64,000 nt of DNA. It comes from Xanthomonas campestris pv. phormiicola (GTDB taxonomy: Bacteria; Pseudomonadota; Gammaproteobacteria; Xanthomonadales; Xanthomonadaceae). Shown here piece after piece: positions 8,753 to 18,170 of this stretch. The notes under the pieces are model-generated. The model ran no database searches. It was not told the DNA's origin and saw nothing but the letters and a program-made list of their open reading frames with translations. The stretch lies in contig CP102593.1 of the NCBI GenBank assembly GCA_025666215.1, positions 3,857,001-3,921,000 of the forward strand. Direction: 5' to 3'. The position numbers and the translations under genes are program-made. Position 1 is the first letter of the stretch. The number at the start of each line of letters is the position of its first letter.

Positions 8753-9166
8753 TTATGCGTCAAGCCCAAGCGCTACCCGCACCGCATCGCACGCCGCGAT
8801 CAAATCCACCACCAGCCGCTCGCTCACATCCAGCTCGCCCTCGTACTCGGCAACGTTGCGCTGGTGGTGGCACTTGTCCAGCACCCGCCACACCTCCGGA
8901 CCCAGGCCCAAGGTGTGCGGCAACACCTGGAACACGATGTAGCGGTTGTTGGCGCGGTAGCCCTTTGCACGCAGCGCCGCCAGGCACAGTGCGTGCGCGG
9001 CGTTGTAGGCCAGGTCGAAGCGGCTTTCCAGGGCGAGCGTGGCGTTCTTGGCGTCGCCCAGGCGGGCCAGGCCCGAGCGCGTCAGGCCGTCCAGTTCGCG
9101 CGGGTCGGTCGGTTCGGCGCTGAGTTGCTTGCCGGGGCCGGACAGGTTTTCAAGTGGCGAGGTCAT
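8753..9166 (-). CDS. HEPN-like protein, partner of the nucleotidyltransferase
   Basis: A 137-residue helical protein that overlaps the 3' end of the upstream nucleotidyltransferase gene by 17 bases. The segment CHHQRNVAEYEGEL resembles the HEPN core (polar RN motif followed by xxEYE). The R-X4-6-H signature of HEPN ribonucleases is incomplete: R103-N104 is present but the final His is missing. HEPN and minimal nucleotidyltransferase (MNT) genes are typical pairs in HEPN/MNT toxin-antitoxin systems, in which MNT modifies and silences HEPN. With the His missing, this HEPN may be inactive as an RNase or may act otherwise. The family call is from motif and context only. Confidence 0.6.
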   Translation of the reverse strand: MTSPLENLSGPGKQLSAEPTDPRELDGLTRSGLARLGDAKNATLALESRFDLAYNAAHALCLAALRAKGYRANNRYIVFQVLPHTLGLGPEVWRVLDKCHHQRNVAEYEGELDVSERLVVDLIAACDAVRVALGLDA

Positions 9167-9800
9167 CCATTCCTCCGATCACCCAGATCTTGGGTTGCTG
9201 CAGCACGCGCTGCAGGAATGCGTTTTCGTCGCGCAGCCGCTTTGCGTAATCGGCACGCGTGTACAGCGTGGGATTGACCGGGCGGCCCAGCCGCGCCTGC
9301 ATGCCATCCAGCGCGCGCATCAGGTCGGCATAGCCCACCGTATCGGAGATCACCATCAGGTCGATGTCGCTGCGTGCGGTGTCGCTGCGCTTGGCGACCG
9401 AGCCGTAGACGAAGGCGGCCACGATCTCGGCGGCGATGGGCTGCAAGGCCTCGCCGAGCGGGCCGGCCAGGCCGATGGTCTTCTGCACGATGCCGAGCAG
9501 TTCGTCGTGGATGGGCGAGTGCGGGTTGGCCTGGTAGCGCTTCTGGTTGCCGGTGCGCTGTACCGTGAGCAGGCCGGCATCGGCCAGCTTGGCCAGTTCG
9601 CGCTGCACCGCACCGTTGCCGGCGCCGGCGGCCGCGATCAGCTCGCCGACCCCGAAGTCGCGCTGCGGCTGGCCGTACAGCAGGGCCAGCACGCGCTGCT
9701 GGGTGCGGGTGAACAAGGCATCGGCCAGGCCCGATGGCCGCTTGGTTGCAGCACGCGGCGCTTCGGTCTTTGCAGTGGCGGTGGCGGCCTTGTTACCCAT
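9150..9800 (-). CDS. winged-HTH-minimal nucleotidyltransferase fusion (MNT antitoxin/regulator)
   Basis: A 216-residue protein from ATG 9800. Residues about 25-95 form an ArsR/MarR-like winged helix (QRVLALLYGQPQRDFGVGEL, then a wing ending QKRYQANP). Residues about 125-155 carry the nucleotidyltransferase motif GS(133-134)...D145-x-D147. A C-terminal helical segment completes the MNT fold. It precedes and overlaps the HEPN-like gene, giving a two-gene toxin-antitoxin-like operon. The start codon lies inside one of two identical palindromes (9794-9808, 9815-9829), so the HTH domain probably represses its own operon. No ribosome-binding site is visible, so translation may be leaderless or nearly so. 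Confidence 0.75.
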   Translation of the reverse strand: MGNKAATATAKTEAPRAATKRPSGLADALFTRTQQRVLALLYGQPQRDFGVGELIAAAGAGNGAVQRELAKLADAGLLTVQRTGNQKRYQANPHSPIHDELLGIVQKTIGLAGPLGEALQPIAAEIVAAFVYGSVAKRSDTARSDIDLMVISDTVGYADLMRALDGMQARLGRPVNPTLYTRADYAKRLRDENAFLQRVLQQPKIWVIGGMDDLAT

Positions 9801-9829
9801 AATGGGTAGGTTATTACCCAATCTGGGTA
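9794..9829 (-). promoter_or_regulatory. twin operator TACCCA-N3-TGGGTA over the MNT start codon
   Basis: Two copies of TACCCA-N3-TGGGTA, at 9794-9808 and 9815-9829, have centres 21 bp apart (two helical turns). The MNT start codon (9798-9800) is within the first copy. A weak -35 TTTGCA lies just upstream of the second. The likely ligand is the protein's own winged helix. Confidence 0.65.
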
Positions 9830-9905
9830 TTTGCAAAGCCTTTTGGCTGGGCCGGGCGAAGGCTCCCTGGTCGGGAGCCAGCCGCACTCGACCAGCCACC
9901 CACCC

Positions 9906-12575
9906 TCACCCCTTCCGCCCCGCCAACCACGCCTTGATCTGCGGCACCCGCTGCGCACGCAGCTTCACCCGCGTGCGGATGTCGGCAATGGCTGCGTCCG
10001 CATCGCGGCGCGAGGTCGCGGCGAGGTAGCGCTGCGCATACGCCTGGATCTTGTCGACCATCTTCAGGTCGACGGAGCCGGCGCCCAGGCGCGGGTAGTA
10101 GCGGGCGCGCGAGGTGGTGTCGATCAGGGTGTCCACGTGGTCGCGGTGGGCCACGGCGAAATCGAAGGCTAGGTCCGGATGCTCGCCCGCCACCGTCGTG
10201 ATCATGGAGGCGCTGTTGGTAGCGCCGGGCTCGTCGGTCAGCGCCATGTCCAGGGCGCGTTGCGCGAGAGTGGCGTCCTTGGCGGCGGCCAGCAGCAGGT
10301 AGTCCTGGTCGCGGATCATCGAGGACGTCTCCTTCTGCGCCATCCGGTGCAGTGCGTCCCAGGTGCCGGCGTCGGCATGGCGCGCGACGATGCCCAGCAC
10401 GCTGTTGCGCAGTTCCGGCGACAAGGCGGTCGGGTCGGCCTGGAAGGCGGCGAAACGGCGGCGCGCTTCGGCGATCACCTGGGCGTCGCCCATGCCGCCG
10501 AGCGTGTCGATCAGGTGCGCGCGCAGTTGCTTGGCCTGGGCGGAGTCGCTGGCGCGGTCGTCCCAGCCCAGGGTGGCGAACTCCGGCGCCAGCCGCGACA
10601 GCGCGTAGCGGCGCCAGGCGGCCTGGCTCTGCGGGTCGTCCTTGAACATATCGTCGATGCCGGCGTAGACCGTGGCGACAGTGACCCACAGGTCCGACGC
10701 CGCGCCCACCGGCACCGTGTCGGCCAGGCCGAGCAGGTCCGCTTGCGGCTGCAGGCCGACCGTGGCCAGTGCGCTGGTATCCAGCAGCACGCCGAGCTGG
10801 TCCACCACCGGCAGCGTGGCGAAGCCGGCGGTCAGCGCCTTGAACTGCGCGGGCGCGTACAGCGTGCGGTAGTAGCCCTTCTGCCCGGCGTTGACCAGCA
10901 CCGGGGCGGCGCAGCCGGGCAGTTGCAGCTGCGCGCTGCCGTCCACCAGCACGCGCACTTCATTACCGCCGCTGCGCACGGCCACCGGCACGCGCCAGTG
11001 CAGTGGCTGTTTGTCGGGGCGGTCGAGGGTGTATTCGCCCTGCTCCAGGCGCACGACGGTGGTGCCTGCGTTGCAGTTGGCGGCGACCTCGATCAGCGGC
11101 ACGCCCGGCTGCAGGGTGAAGTCGTGCGCCACCTGCAGGAACTGCTTGCCGGGTGCGGCGGCGTCGATTTCCTGCCACAGGTCGCCGGTGACCGCGTTGC
11201 CATAGGCGCGCTTGGCGATGTAGCGGCGCACGCCGTCGCGCCATGCGTCGGCGCCGACGTAGTCCTCCAGCATGCCGATCACCGCCGAGCCCTTTTCGTA
11301 GGTGATGCCGTCGAAGGCCTGGCTGGCCTGTTCGACGGTGGCCACTTTCTGCACTACCGGGTGGGTGGTGGCGTAGGCGTCGCTGCCCATGGCGGCACGG
11401 CTGACGTAGGCCGGGCCGGTCTTGTCGATATCCCATTCCGGGTGCAGCTTGGCGGTGGTGCGGCCTTCCAGCCAGGTGGCGAAGCCTTCGTTGAGCCACA
11501 GGTCGTCCCACCAGGCCATGGTCACCAAGTCGCCGAACCATTGGTGCGCGATCTCGTGCGCGGCGGTGGTGAACACGCGCTGCCGGTCGGTCACGTCCGA
11601 CACAGCCGGGTCCAGCAGCAGGGAATGTTCGAAGGTGAAGATGGCGCCCCAGTTCTCCATGGCGCTGAAGAACTGGCTGCCGCCCGGGGCGGCGATGTTG
11701 TCCAGCTTGGGCAGCGGATAGCGCACGCCGAAGTAGGCGTTGTATTCGCGCAGCACGTCGCGGCCGGACTCCAGCGCGAAGCGCGCCTGGTCGGCCTTGC
11801 CCTGCTGGGCGATCACGCCGATCTCGGTGCCGTTGTCGCCCTTGAGCGCGGTGCGCTCGAACTCGCCCACGCCCAAGAACAGCAGGTAGGTGGACATCTT
11901 CGGCGTGGTCTGGAACGCGACGCGCTTGAGGCCATGGCCGAGGTCGGTGGTGGCGGCCACGGGCATGTTGCCGACCACCATCTGCGCGGCCGGCGCGTTC
12001 ACCGTCAGGTCGAAGGTGGCCTTGAAGTCGGGTTCGTCCCAGGACGGCAGGAAGCGGCGCGCGTCGGAGTTCTCGAACTGCGTGTACAGCGCGCGGCGCT
12101 GGCCGTGCGCGGTGGCGTAGTCCAGCGCGAACAGGCCATTGGCCTGGGTGTTGATGACGCCGCTGTAGGCGATGGACAGCACGTAGCTGCCCGGCGCCAG
12201 CGGCTGGTCGAACACGAAGCTGGCGGTCTGCGCGTCGGCGTCGGTGGCGACCTTGGCCACCAGCGCGGCTTTTGCCTTGCCGCCGGTGAGGGTGCTGCGG
12301 CCGAAGCGCAGGTCGGCGGCCTGCAGCACGATGCGGTCGGTGGGCTGCAGCACGTCGAGCGCGATGCGGACCTTGCCGTCGAACGTCATCGTGTCGGCGT
12401 GCGGGGTGATTTCCAGTGCGTAATGGTTCGGCCTGGCAGTGCGCGGCAATTGCGTGGTGACCGCGGCGGCCGGCGCGGCGGCGATGCTGGGTGCAGGACG
12501 TTCCGGCTGGGCGAACGTGCACGGCGAGACGCTGGCCAGGGCCAGGGCGATGGCGGTCGTGAGGATCTGGCGCAT
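9906..12575 (-). CDS. secreted M1-family aminopeptidase
   Basis: An 889-residue zinc metallopeptidase. The start MRQILTTAIALALASVSPCTFAQ gives a signal peptide with a cleavage-like end at AQ, so the enzyme should be periplasmic or exported; the frame extends further upstream but loses this feature. The M1 catalytic features are present: SAMEN exopeptidase motif (304-308), HEIAH (H340, E341, H344) and the third zinc ligand in LNEGF (E363). The C-terminal helical ERAP1-like half is present, so the gene looks complete. It stands alone between the MNT operon and the DUF1444 gene. The natural substrate is unknown; the family removes N-terminal residues from peptides. Confidence 0.9.
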   Translation of the reverse strand: MRQILTTAIALALASVSPCTFAQPERPAPSIAAAPAAAVTTQLPRTARPNHYALEITPHADTMTFDGKVRIALDVLQPTDRIVLQAADLRFGRSTLTGGKAKAALVAKVATDADAQTASFVFDQPLAPGSYVLSIAYSGVINTQANGLFALDYATAHGQRRALYTQFENSDARRFLPSWDEPDFKATFDLTVNAPAAQMVVGNMPVAATTDLGHGLKRVAFQTTPKMSTYLLFLGVGEFERTALKGDNGTEIGVIAQQGKADQARFALESGRDVLREYNAYFGVRYPLPKLDNIAAPGGSQFFSAMENWGAIFTFEHSLLLDPAVSDVTDRQRVFTTAAHEIAHQWFGDLVTMAWWDDLWLNEGFATWLEGRTTAKLHPEWDIDKTGPAYVSRAAMGSDAYATTHPVVQKVATVEQASQAFDGITYEKGSAVIGMLEDYVGADAWRDGVRRYIAKRAYGNAVTGDLWQEIDAAAPGKQFLQVAHDFTLQPGVPLIEVAANCNAGTTVVRLEQGEYTLDRPDKQPLHWRVPVAVRSGGNEVRVLVDGSAQLQLPGCAAPVLVNAGQKGYYRTLYAPAQFKALTAGFATLPVVDQLGVLLDTSALATVGLQPQADLLGLADTVPVGAASDLWVTVATVYAGIDDMFKDDPQSQAAWRRYALSRLAPEFATLGWDDRASDSAQAKQLRAHLIDTLGGMGDAQVIAEARRRFAAFQADPTALSPELRNSVLGIVARHADAGTWDALHRMAQKETSSMIRDQDYLLLAAAKDATLAQRALDMALTDEPGATNSASMITTVAGEHPDLAFDFAVAHRDHVDTLIDTTSRARYYPRLGAGSVDLKMVDKIQAYAQRYLAATSRRDADAAIADIRTRVKLRAQRVPQIKAWLAGRKG

Positions 12576-12711
12576 GGGGGCTCTTCGAAGGGGCCGGCGC
12601 AGGATACAGACGGCGCGGCGCGTTCGACGCGGCCGCCTGCAATGCAGACAGCGGGCAATCAGCTCGGGCCGGCAGGACCCCGCCAATGCCGATCCGATGG
12701 CAGCGGCCAGG

Positions 12712-13938
12712 TCATGCCAGTTGCCTGAGTTGCGCCTCGCTGGGAAAGTCGCGCACGCGGAAGCGCGGCGGATAGAAGTCCGGTTCCTGCTCCATCAGTT
12801 CAGCGACCACCGCGACGGCCTTGTCCCAGTCCGCGACCACCATGTCCGCGTCGCCCGCGTCCTTCGGCACGACGAAGGCGATGCGATCGGCCTTGGGCAA
12901 GGAGGTGTCGACATCACGGGTCCAGGTCGCCAGCGAGAACTGCCGGCCGCTGCCGTCGTTCTCCTCGAACACGCGGTAGGAGGCGACGAAGATGTCGGTG
13001 TGGTTCGCGGCGTGGATCTTTTCCAGCAGGTCCTTCTGCAGGGAATAGGCCGGCGCATCCATCATGCGCTGCAGATCGGCCTGGCGGCGCCGGTGCTCGG
13101 GCTGCGGCAACGCGAACGGCACGATCCGGCGCGCGTCGTCGTAGGCGAAGGCCAGCGAGGAGATGCAGCGGCCGTTCGCGGCCGCGTCCAGGCTCAGTTC
13201 CAGCATGCCCGCCATCGCGGTTTCGTCGCGGTCGCCCACCACCAGCAGGCAATCGCGGGTGGGCAGCATGAACACCGGTCGCCCCTTCACCGGGACGCGC
13301 TGCAGCACGTCGGGCAGCACCACGCGGCTGGTGTCGTAGGCGTCGTGCCAGGCGCCCTGGAAGATGCCTGCGGCGACCTCGACGAAACGGTCCGGCGTGG
13401 CGTCGCGCAGGTTGTCGTGGGCGATGGCCAGGGCTTGCTCGAAGGTGATGCCCCACGCGTCCTTCGGCCCAGCGAGCAGGGTGGAGGTCGAATCGGGGCG
13501 GTCGATCGCCAGCAACTCGACGCAGTCCTCGCTCAGCTCGCGCCAGACGGTCGTGAACGGCGTCTCCCAGCCATGCGCGCGGACATGCTCCAGGCGCATT
13601 TCCTCGAACATGGCGCGATGGCGCACGACGGGCATCAGCATCGGCCGCGCCTGTTCCAAGGTCTCGATCCGGTTGTCTTCGCCGCCCTCTTCCACGAACG
13701 CCGCGGCATAGCTGCGCAGCACCTCGGCGCGGCGCTGGCGATCGGCGGTGGTGTAGTCGTGGTAGGCGTTGTGCAGGTTGATGATGCGCCCGCGTGGCGC
13801 GACAAGGCGGAATTCGTCCGGCCGGTACGTGAGCTCCTCGCGGTAGCCCTGCGCGCGCAACGCCTCCTCGAACAGCTTGGCGAACGCATCAGGACTGGGT
13901 TTGCGATTGAACAGCTTGTCGAACAGGGCTGCGAACAT
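12712..13938 (-). CDS. DUF1444 family protein
   Basis: A 408-residue cytoplasmic protein, MFAALFDKLFNRKPSPDAFAK..., with no signal peptide. Residues about 5-270 resemble DUF1444 (AYxDYT and a later LLVVGDRDE segment), whose function is not known. The C-terminal part adds an acidic region ending EAQLRQLA. It is monocistronic between the aminopeptidase and a ParDE module. Confidence 0.6.
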   Translation of the reverse strand: MFAALFDKLFNRKPSPDAFAKLFEEALRAQGYREELTYRPDEFRLVAPRGRIINLHNAYHDYTTADRQRRAEVLRSYAAAFVEEGGEDNRIETLEQARPMLMPVVRHRAMFEEMRLEHVRAHGWETPFTTVWRELSEDCVELLAIDRPDSTSTLLAGPKDAWGITFEQALAIAHDNLRDATPDRFVEVAAGIFQGAWHDAYDTSRVVLPDVLQRVPVKGRPVFMLPTRDCLLVVGDRDETAMAGMLELSLDAAANGRCISSLAFAYDDARRIVPFALPQPEHRRRQADLQRMMDAPAYSLQKDLLEKIHAANHTDIFVASYRVFEENDGSGRQFSLATWTRDVDTSLPKADRIAFVVPKDAGDADMVVADWDKAVAVVAELMEQEPDFYPPRFRVRDFPSEAQLRQLA

Positions 13939-13981
13939 CAGCGGTCTTCCTTGTTAGTTGGGGCGGGTGTCCGCCTCGGTT

Positions 13982-14281
13982 TCATGCATCGCGTGCATAG
14001 CCCGCCTCTCGCTGTGCGCGAATCGCCAGCACGATCACCGTGTCGGTCACATCCACATAGCGATACGACGCCACGTCACCGCGCGAACCGCGGCCCATCA
14101 CCAGTTCGCGGCTGTCTCCATGGACCGGGCGGCCGATCAACGGATTGCCTGCCAGCACGTCGAACGCGCTGACGATCTCCTCGGCTCTCTGTTCTGCATG
14201 CGCGCTCTCGTGGTCGCGCAAATACGCGGCGATCCGCTCCAGATCCTCGATCACGCCGGGACCGAGGCGAATGCGCGCCAC
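13982..14281 (-). CDS. RelE/ParE-family toxin
   Basis: A 99-residue protein from GTG 14281, placed one base after the antitoxin stop (TGA-A-GTG). The sequence VARIRLGPGVIEDLERIAAY, then NPLIGRPV...GRGSRGDVASYRYV and VIVLAIRAQREAGY, follows the ParE/RelE fold: an N-terminal helix pair, the central NPxxGRP-like loop and the final strand with an arginine. ParE toxins act on DNA gyrase, RelE toxins on ribosome-bound mRNA; which applies cannot be told here. Longer starts give an arginine-rich shadow, so this start is preferred. Confidence 0.75.
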   Translation of the reverse strand: MARIRLGPGVIEDLERIAAYLRDHESAHAEQRAEEIVSAFDVLAGNPLIGRPVHGDSRELVMGRGSRGDVASYRYVDVTDTVIVLAIRAQREAGYARDA

Positions 14282-14282
14282 T

Positions 14283-14567
14283 TCAGTCTTCCAGCTTGCG
14301 CGCCACCGGCCGCTTCGCAGGCTTTCCTGCCACCTGGGCCCTGAAGTAGGTGCGCGCCTCGTCCCACGGGATGGTCTCACCCGTCTCCAGGAACTCGGCC
14401 CAGCGCTGATCGGCCTGGGCGTGGAAGTCGGCGCGCCGCTCGGCCAGCTCGGCCTTCTCGGCGATGGCTTCCAGGATGAAGTTGTGCGACGTGGTGCCGG
14501 CCGCTTCCGCCGCCTTGGCGATGCGGGCCTTGAGCGCGTCCGGCAGGCGGATGGTGGTGGTGCTCAT
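14283..14567 (-). CDS. ribbon-helix-helix antitoxin (ParD/CopG-like)
   Basis: A 94-residue protein starting MSTTTIRLPDALKARIAKAA, the usual ribbon-helix-helix N-terminus that dimerises and binds DNA. The C-terminal part (ADQRWAEFLETGETIPWDE...) is the flexible toxin-binding tail. It is the first gene of a tight two-gene operon with the ParE-like toxin. An operator-like inverted repeat lies 31 bp upstream (14598-14617), consistent with autorepression. Its C-terminal tail is clearly similar to the short protein at 14655-14801. Confidence 0.8.
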   Translation of the reverse strand: MSTTTIRLPDALKARIAKAAEAAGTTSHNFILEAIAEKAELAERRADFHAQADQRWAEFLETGETIPWDEARTYFRAQVAGKPAKRPVARKLED

Positions 14568-14597
14568 GCGGGGCTCCCGGCGATGGGTTCGAGGCAA

Positions 14598-14617
14598 TGT
14601 AGCACATGTGTGGTACA
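14598..14617 (-). promoter_or_regulatory. inverted repeat, likely ParD operator
   Basis: TGTAGCAC and GTGGTACA, separated by ATGT, are reverse complements at 7 of 8 positions. The repeat lies 30-50 bp before the antitoxin ATG, where a -10 would be expected, and so fits autorepression by the ribbon-helix-helix protein. Confidence 0.5.
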
Positions 14618-14654
14618 GGCAGCAGGCAGCCGACTGAGTAGGGTTCAGCTCACC

Positions 14655-14801
14655 TCACATGCGCTTTTCCAGATAGACGCGCATGTCGCTCCACGCAATG
14701 GCCTTCCCGGACGCGATGATGCCGGCGTAGCGCCGCTCGGCCATCGCGTCGACGTCGGCGCGAGGCTGGGAGTGTCGTCTTGCGTGCGGCATCTTCGTCA
14801 T
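14655..14801 (-). CDS. 48-aa half antitoxin (C-terminal tail only)
   Basis: A 48-residue protein beginning MTKMPHARRHSQ, 10 bases after the nucleotidyltransferase stop. Residues about 17-45 (AERRYAGIIASGKAIAWSDM and on) match the toxin-binding tail of the ribbon-helix-helix antitoxin at 14283-14567 in pattern (AxxR-aromatic-A, G, I-x-W, R-x-Y). The DNA-binding half is absent. It may be a degenerate antitoxin or a stand-alone tail that still binds a toxin. No toxin gene follows directly; the next gene downstream is the neighbouring ParDE operon. Confidence 0.45.
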   Translation of the reverse strand: MTKMPHARRHSQPRADVDAMAERRYAGIIASGKAIAWSDMRVYLEKRM

Positions 14802-14811
14802 GCGGCGATTT

Positions 14812-15507
14812 TCACTTTGGCCGCGAAAGGAGCATGGCTTGAAGGCGTTCGCGCACAATCCCTGCCCTTCCGGGTTCGGCCACCAGGCCGGGCAGCGCAT
14901 TCGCGAACGCGGGATCGTCCAGCAGCGCCGCAAACGCGTTGGCAACCATGTGCCTCAGGTCTTCCGGCGCCATGGCAAGTTCTTCCACCAGTTCTGCCCG
15001 ACCGTCGACGACATTGAGCACGTCCTCCAGATCGTGGCTGGAAAGAAAGTCGCCCTGACCCCGCGTAGCGAAGGCCTCGAGCTTCGTCGCGACGAACGCA
15101 ACCGCTGTCACCATCCGTATGGACAAACGCTCATCCAATTCAACTGACTGAGCGGTTTCCACGGCGTAGGCGTACCAACGATTCGAGAAGCCAAGGACCT
15201 CGGAATCCACCGGCATCAGATCGAACACCACACCAGAATTACGATGCACCCAACGACAGACCACGCCACTTTCCATCTCGCGGGCGAAGCCTTGCGTCTG
15301 CACACGCTCTTCGATACGACGGAACCGGGACCAGTCCAGATCCACCACCGCATCGACGTCGTAGGTAGAGCGAACGCTCTCGGCCAATGGATCGGACAGC
15401 AACAGGCCAACGACTGCGCCACCGAGGAAGACGACCTGCTCGCGCAGGTCGCCTAGCGCATCGGCGATCAGACGTAGATGCGGCAGATTGGGATCGTCAG
15501 CTCGCAT
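14812..15507 (-). CDS. nucleotidyltransferase-fold protein (AbiEii-like)
   Basis: A 231-residue protein from ATG 15507. The nucleotidyltransferase core is visible: FLGGAVVG (GG at 29-30), then STYDVDAVVDL with D50 and D52 as metal ligands. A later KLEAF...RGQGDFLSSHDLED segment resembles the K...DxxD part of AbiEii/AbiGii-type toxins. It overlaps the upstream winged-helix gene by 11 bases. Together they look like a type IV-like nucleotidyltransferase toxin-antitoxin or regulatory pair. Longer starts only add arginine-rich sequence antisense to nothing recognisable. Confidence 0.6.
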   Translation of the reverse strand: MRADDPNLPHLRLIADALGDLREQVVFLGGAVVGLLLSDPLAESVRSTYDVDAVVDLDWSRFRRIEERVQTQGFAREMESGVVCRWVHRNSGVVFDLMPVDSEVLGFSNRWYAYAVETAQSVELDERLSIRMVTAVAFVATKLEAFATRGQGDFLSSHDLEDVLNVVDGRAELVEELAMAPEDLRHMVANAFAALLDDPAFANALPGLVAEPGRAGIVRERLQAMLLSRPK

Positions 15508-16027
15508 CGCCGAGGCCCAACCGTTGCTTGAGGTGCTTTGCAGCCAATGCGCGCTCGCGTGCGCGGCCGATGCGCAAGGCATCCTGAAGCGCCAACAATT
15601 CGTACAAGCCAGGATCGACCAGCGCGGCGTGCGGCGCACTGGCGGACAATGGCGCCACGCCCGGCCCCTTTGCCATGCCCTCTGCGCTCGGCCACACCGG
15701 CGCCTCGCCGGGCGCGCTGGCGATATCCACGGACAGCGGCGGCGCGCCGAACGCCGTGGGGATCCCTCGCCGCACAGGACCCAAGGTGACGGGGAATGCA
15801 TAGCGCACGCCGTGGACCGCGAATTCATGCAGCGCCGTACGCACCGCCTCCCACTCGCCGCGACCCTTCTCCAGTGCCAAGCCGGACGCCACGCATCGCT
15901 TCACGCTACGGTGCACTTGCGAGGCACTCATCTGCAGCGCTTCGCCCAAGGACGCATACGTCCAGGATCGCCCTGCTTGAGCGACCTGTTTGTACAGCAC
16001 CACGAGGTCCTGGGGCTTCAGCTCCAC
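15497..16027 (-). CDS. winged-helix regulator/antitoxin paired with the nucleotidyltransferase
   Basis: A 176-residue protein starting with GTG at 16027 behind AAGGG. Residues about 15-60 (SWTYASLGEALQMSASQVHR then SGLALEKGRG) form a winged helix-turn-helix. The rest is proline- and alanine-rich and ends in a helical LKQRLGLGDAS. It overlaps the next gene by 11 bases. A 26-bp perfect palindrome (16038-16063) sits directly before the start codon, so self-repression is likely. It may play the AbiEi-like antitoxin role; this is inferred from gene order and fold only. Confidence 0.6.
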   Translation of the reverse strand: MELKPQDLVVLYKQVAQAGRSWTYASLGEALQMSASQVHRSVKRCVASGLALEKGRGEWEAVRTALHEFAVHGVRYAFPVTLGPVRRGIPTAFGAPPLSVDIASAPGEAPVWPSAEGMAKGPGVAPLSASAPHAALVDPGLYELLALQDALRIGRARERALAAKHLKQRLGLGDAS

Positions 16028-16037
16028 AGCGCACCCT

Positions 16038-16063
16038 TATTCCATATTCCGGAATATGGAATA
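16038..16063 (-). promoter_or_regulatory. 26-bp perfect palindrome, operator of the winged-helix/nucleotidyltransferase pair
   Basis: The half site TATTCCATATTCC is followed by its exact reverse complement, with no spacer. Each half contains TATTCC twice at 7-bp spacing, so the site may hold more than one dimer. It ends 11 bases upstream of the GTG start of the HTH gene and is near the end of purA's downstream region. Confidence 0.7.
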
Positions 16064-16100
16064 TCCGCCCCAGGGCACTGCTTTGCAAGTCTTTTGACCC

Positions 16101-16127
16101 AAAAAGAAGGCCCCTTGCGGGGCCTTC
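16101..16127 (-). terminator. intrinsic terminator of purA
   Basis: On the minus strand a 9-bp stem (GAAGGCCCC/GGGGCCTTC, 16127-16106) with a 4-base loop is followed by five T's (16105-16101). It lies 38 bp after the purA stop codon. Confidence 0.8.
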
Positions 16128-16164
16128 CTGCGGCACTGGTCCCGGCATGCGCCGGGACGCCGGA

Positions 16165-17580
<1,416 letters not shown>

Positions 17581-17588
17581 TTACACGG

Positions 17589-17634
17589 AAAAGCCGGTCG
17601 AGGCGCTCGTGTGGAGCGGGCCCGGCCGGCTTTT
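17589..17634 (-). terminator. hairpin between DUF2065 and purA
   Basis: AAAAGCCGG (17589-17597) and CCGGCTTTT (17626-17634) pair around a long GC-rich loop. On the minus strand it lies between the DUF2065 and purA genes and ends in TTTT, so it may weakly terminate or process the transcript. The long loop makes this uncertain. Confidence 0.35.
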
Positions 17635-17723
17635 GTGCATTATCCGGGTTTTGGGTGACGCTCACCACCCCCTCGGCCGCTGCGTTCAGCAGCGCAACCG
17701 GCCTGGATGGATCGGGCCGTCGC

Positions 17724-17909
17724 TCAGGCGCGGACCCACCACAGGGCCAGCAGCCCCACCGCCAGGGCCACACCACCGGACGCACGCAGCTGCGCGACCG
17801 GCATGGCCAACATCTGCTGCACCAGCCGCTTCCAGGCCTCCGGCGCGACCAGCAGCACCAGCCCCTCGAAGACGATCATCAGGCACACCGCGGCGATCAG
17901 GTCGTGCAT
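17724..17909 (-). CDS. DUF2065 (YjeT-like) small membrane protein
   Basis: A 61-residue protein with two hydrophobic segments (about 5-20 and 44-58) separated by a basic, amphipathic loop (EAWKRLVQQMLAMPVAQLR). This is the DUF2065 pattern; the family sits between hflC and purA in most gammaproteobacteria. The function is unknown. It is about 300 bp downstream of hflC, from which it is separated by a large repeat palindrome and a tandem heptamer, so it may not be cotranscribed with hflKC. Confidence 0.85.
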   Translation of the reverse strand: MHDLIAAVCLMIVFEGLVLLVAPEAWKRLVQQMLAMPVAQLRASGGVALAVGLLALWWVRA

Positions 17910-17990
17910 GGGGAGTCTCGGGCGGAGTGGATGGCCGCGGCGCGGCGGGACTGAAGCGGCGTTCTTGCATGTTTACAGACAACCAAAAAC

Positions 17991-18060
17991 TTGTGGGAGC
18001 GACTTCAGTCGCGACGGGTTTCACCGGGAAGGCCCGTCGCGACTGAAGTCGCTCCCACAA
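17991..18060. repeat. REP-like element, 28-bp perfect inverted repeat
   Basis: Arms at 17991-18018 and 18033-18060 are perfect reverse complements (TTGTGGGAGCGACTTCAGTC and on), with a 14-base spacer. Each arm holds the inner hairpin GCGAC-TTCA-GTCGC. Near-identical copies occur at 25095-25164, and variant copies at 21977-22048 and 47730-47932. Confidence 0.85.
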
Positions 18061-18170
18061 CAGTCCGCGAGCTGCGGCTATCCGGGTTGAGAACGCTCCA
18101 AGCGCCGGGCCACCAGGTCGTATGCGACCGGCAACCTGCACTTGGTCAGGAACCGGGACCCGCTTTTACG

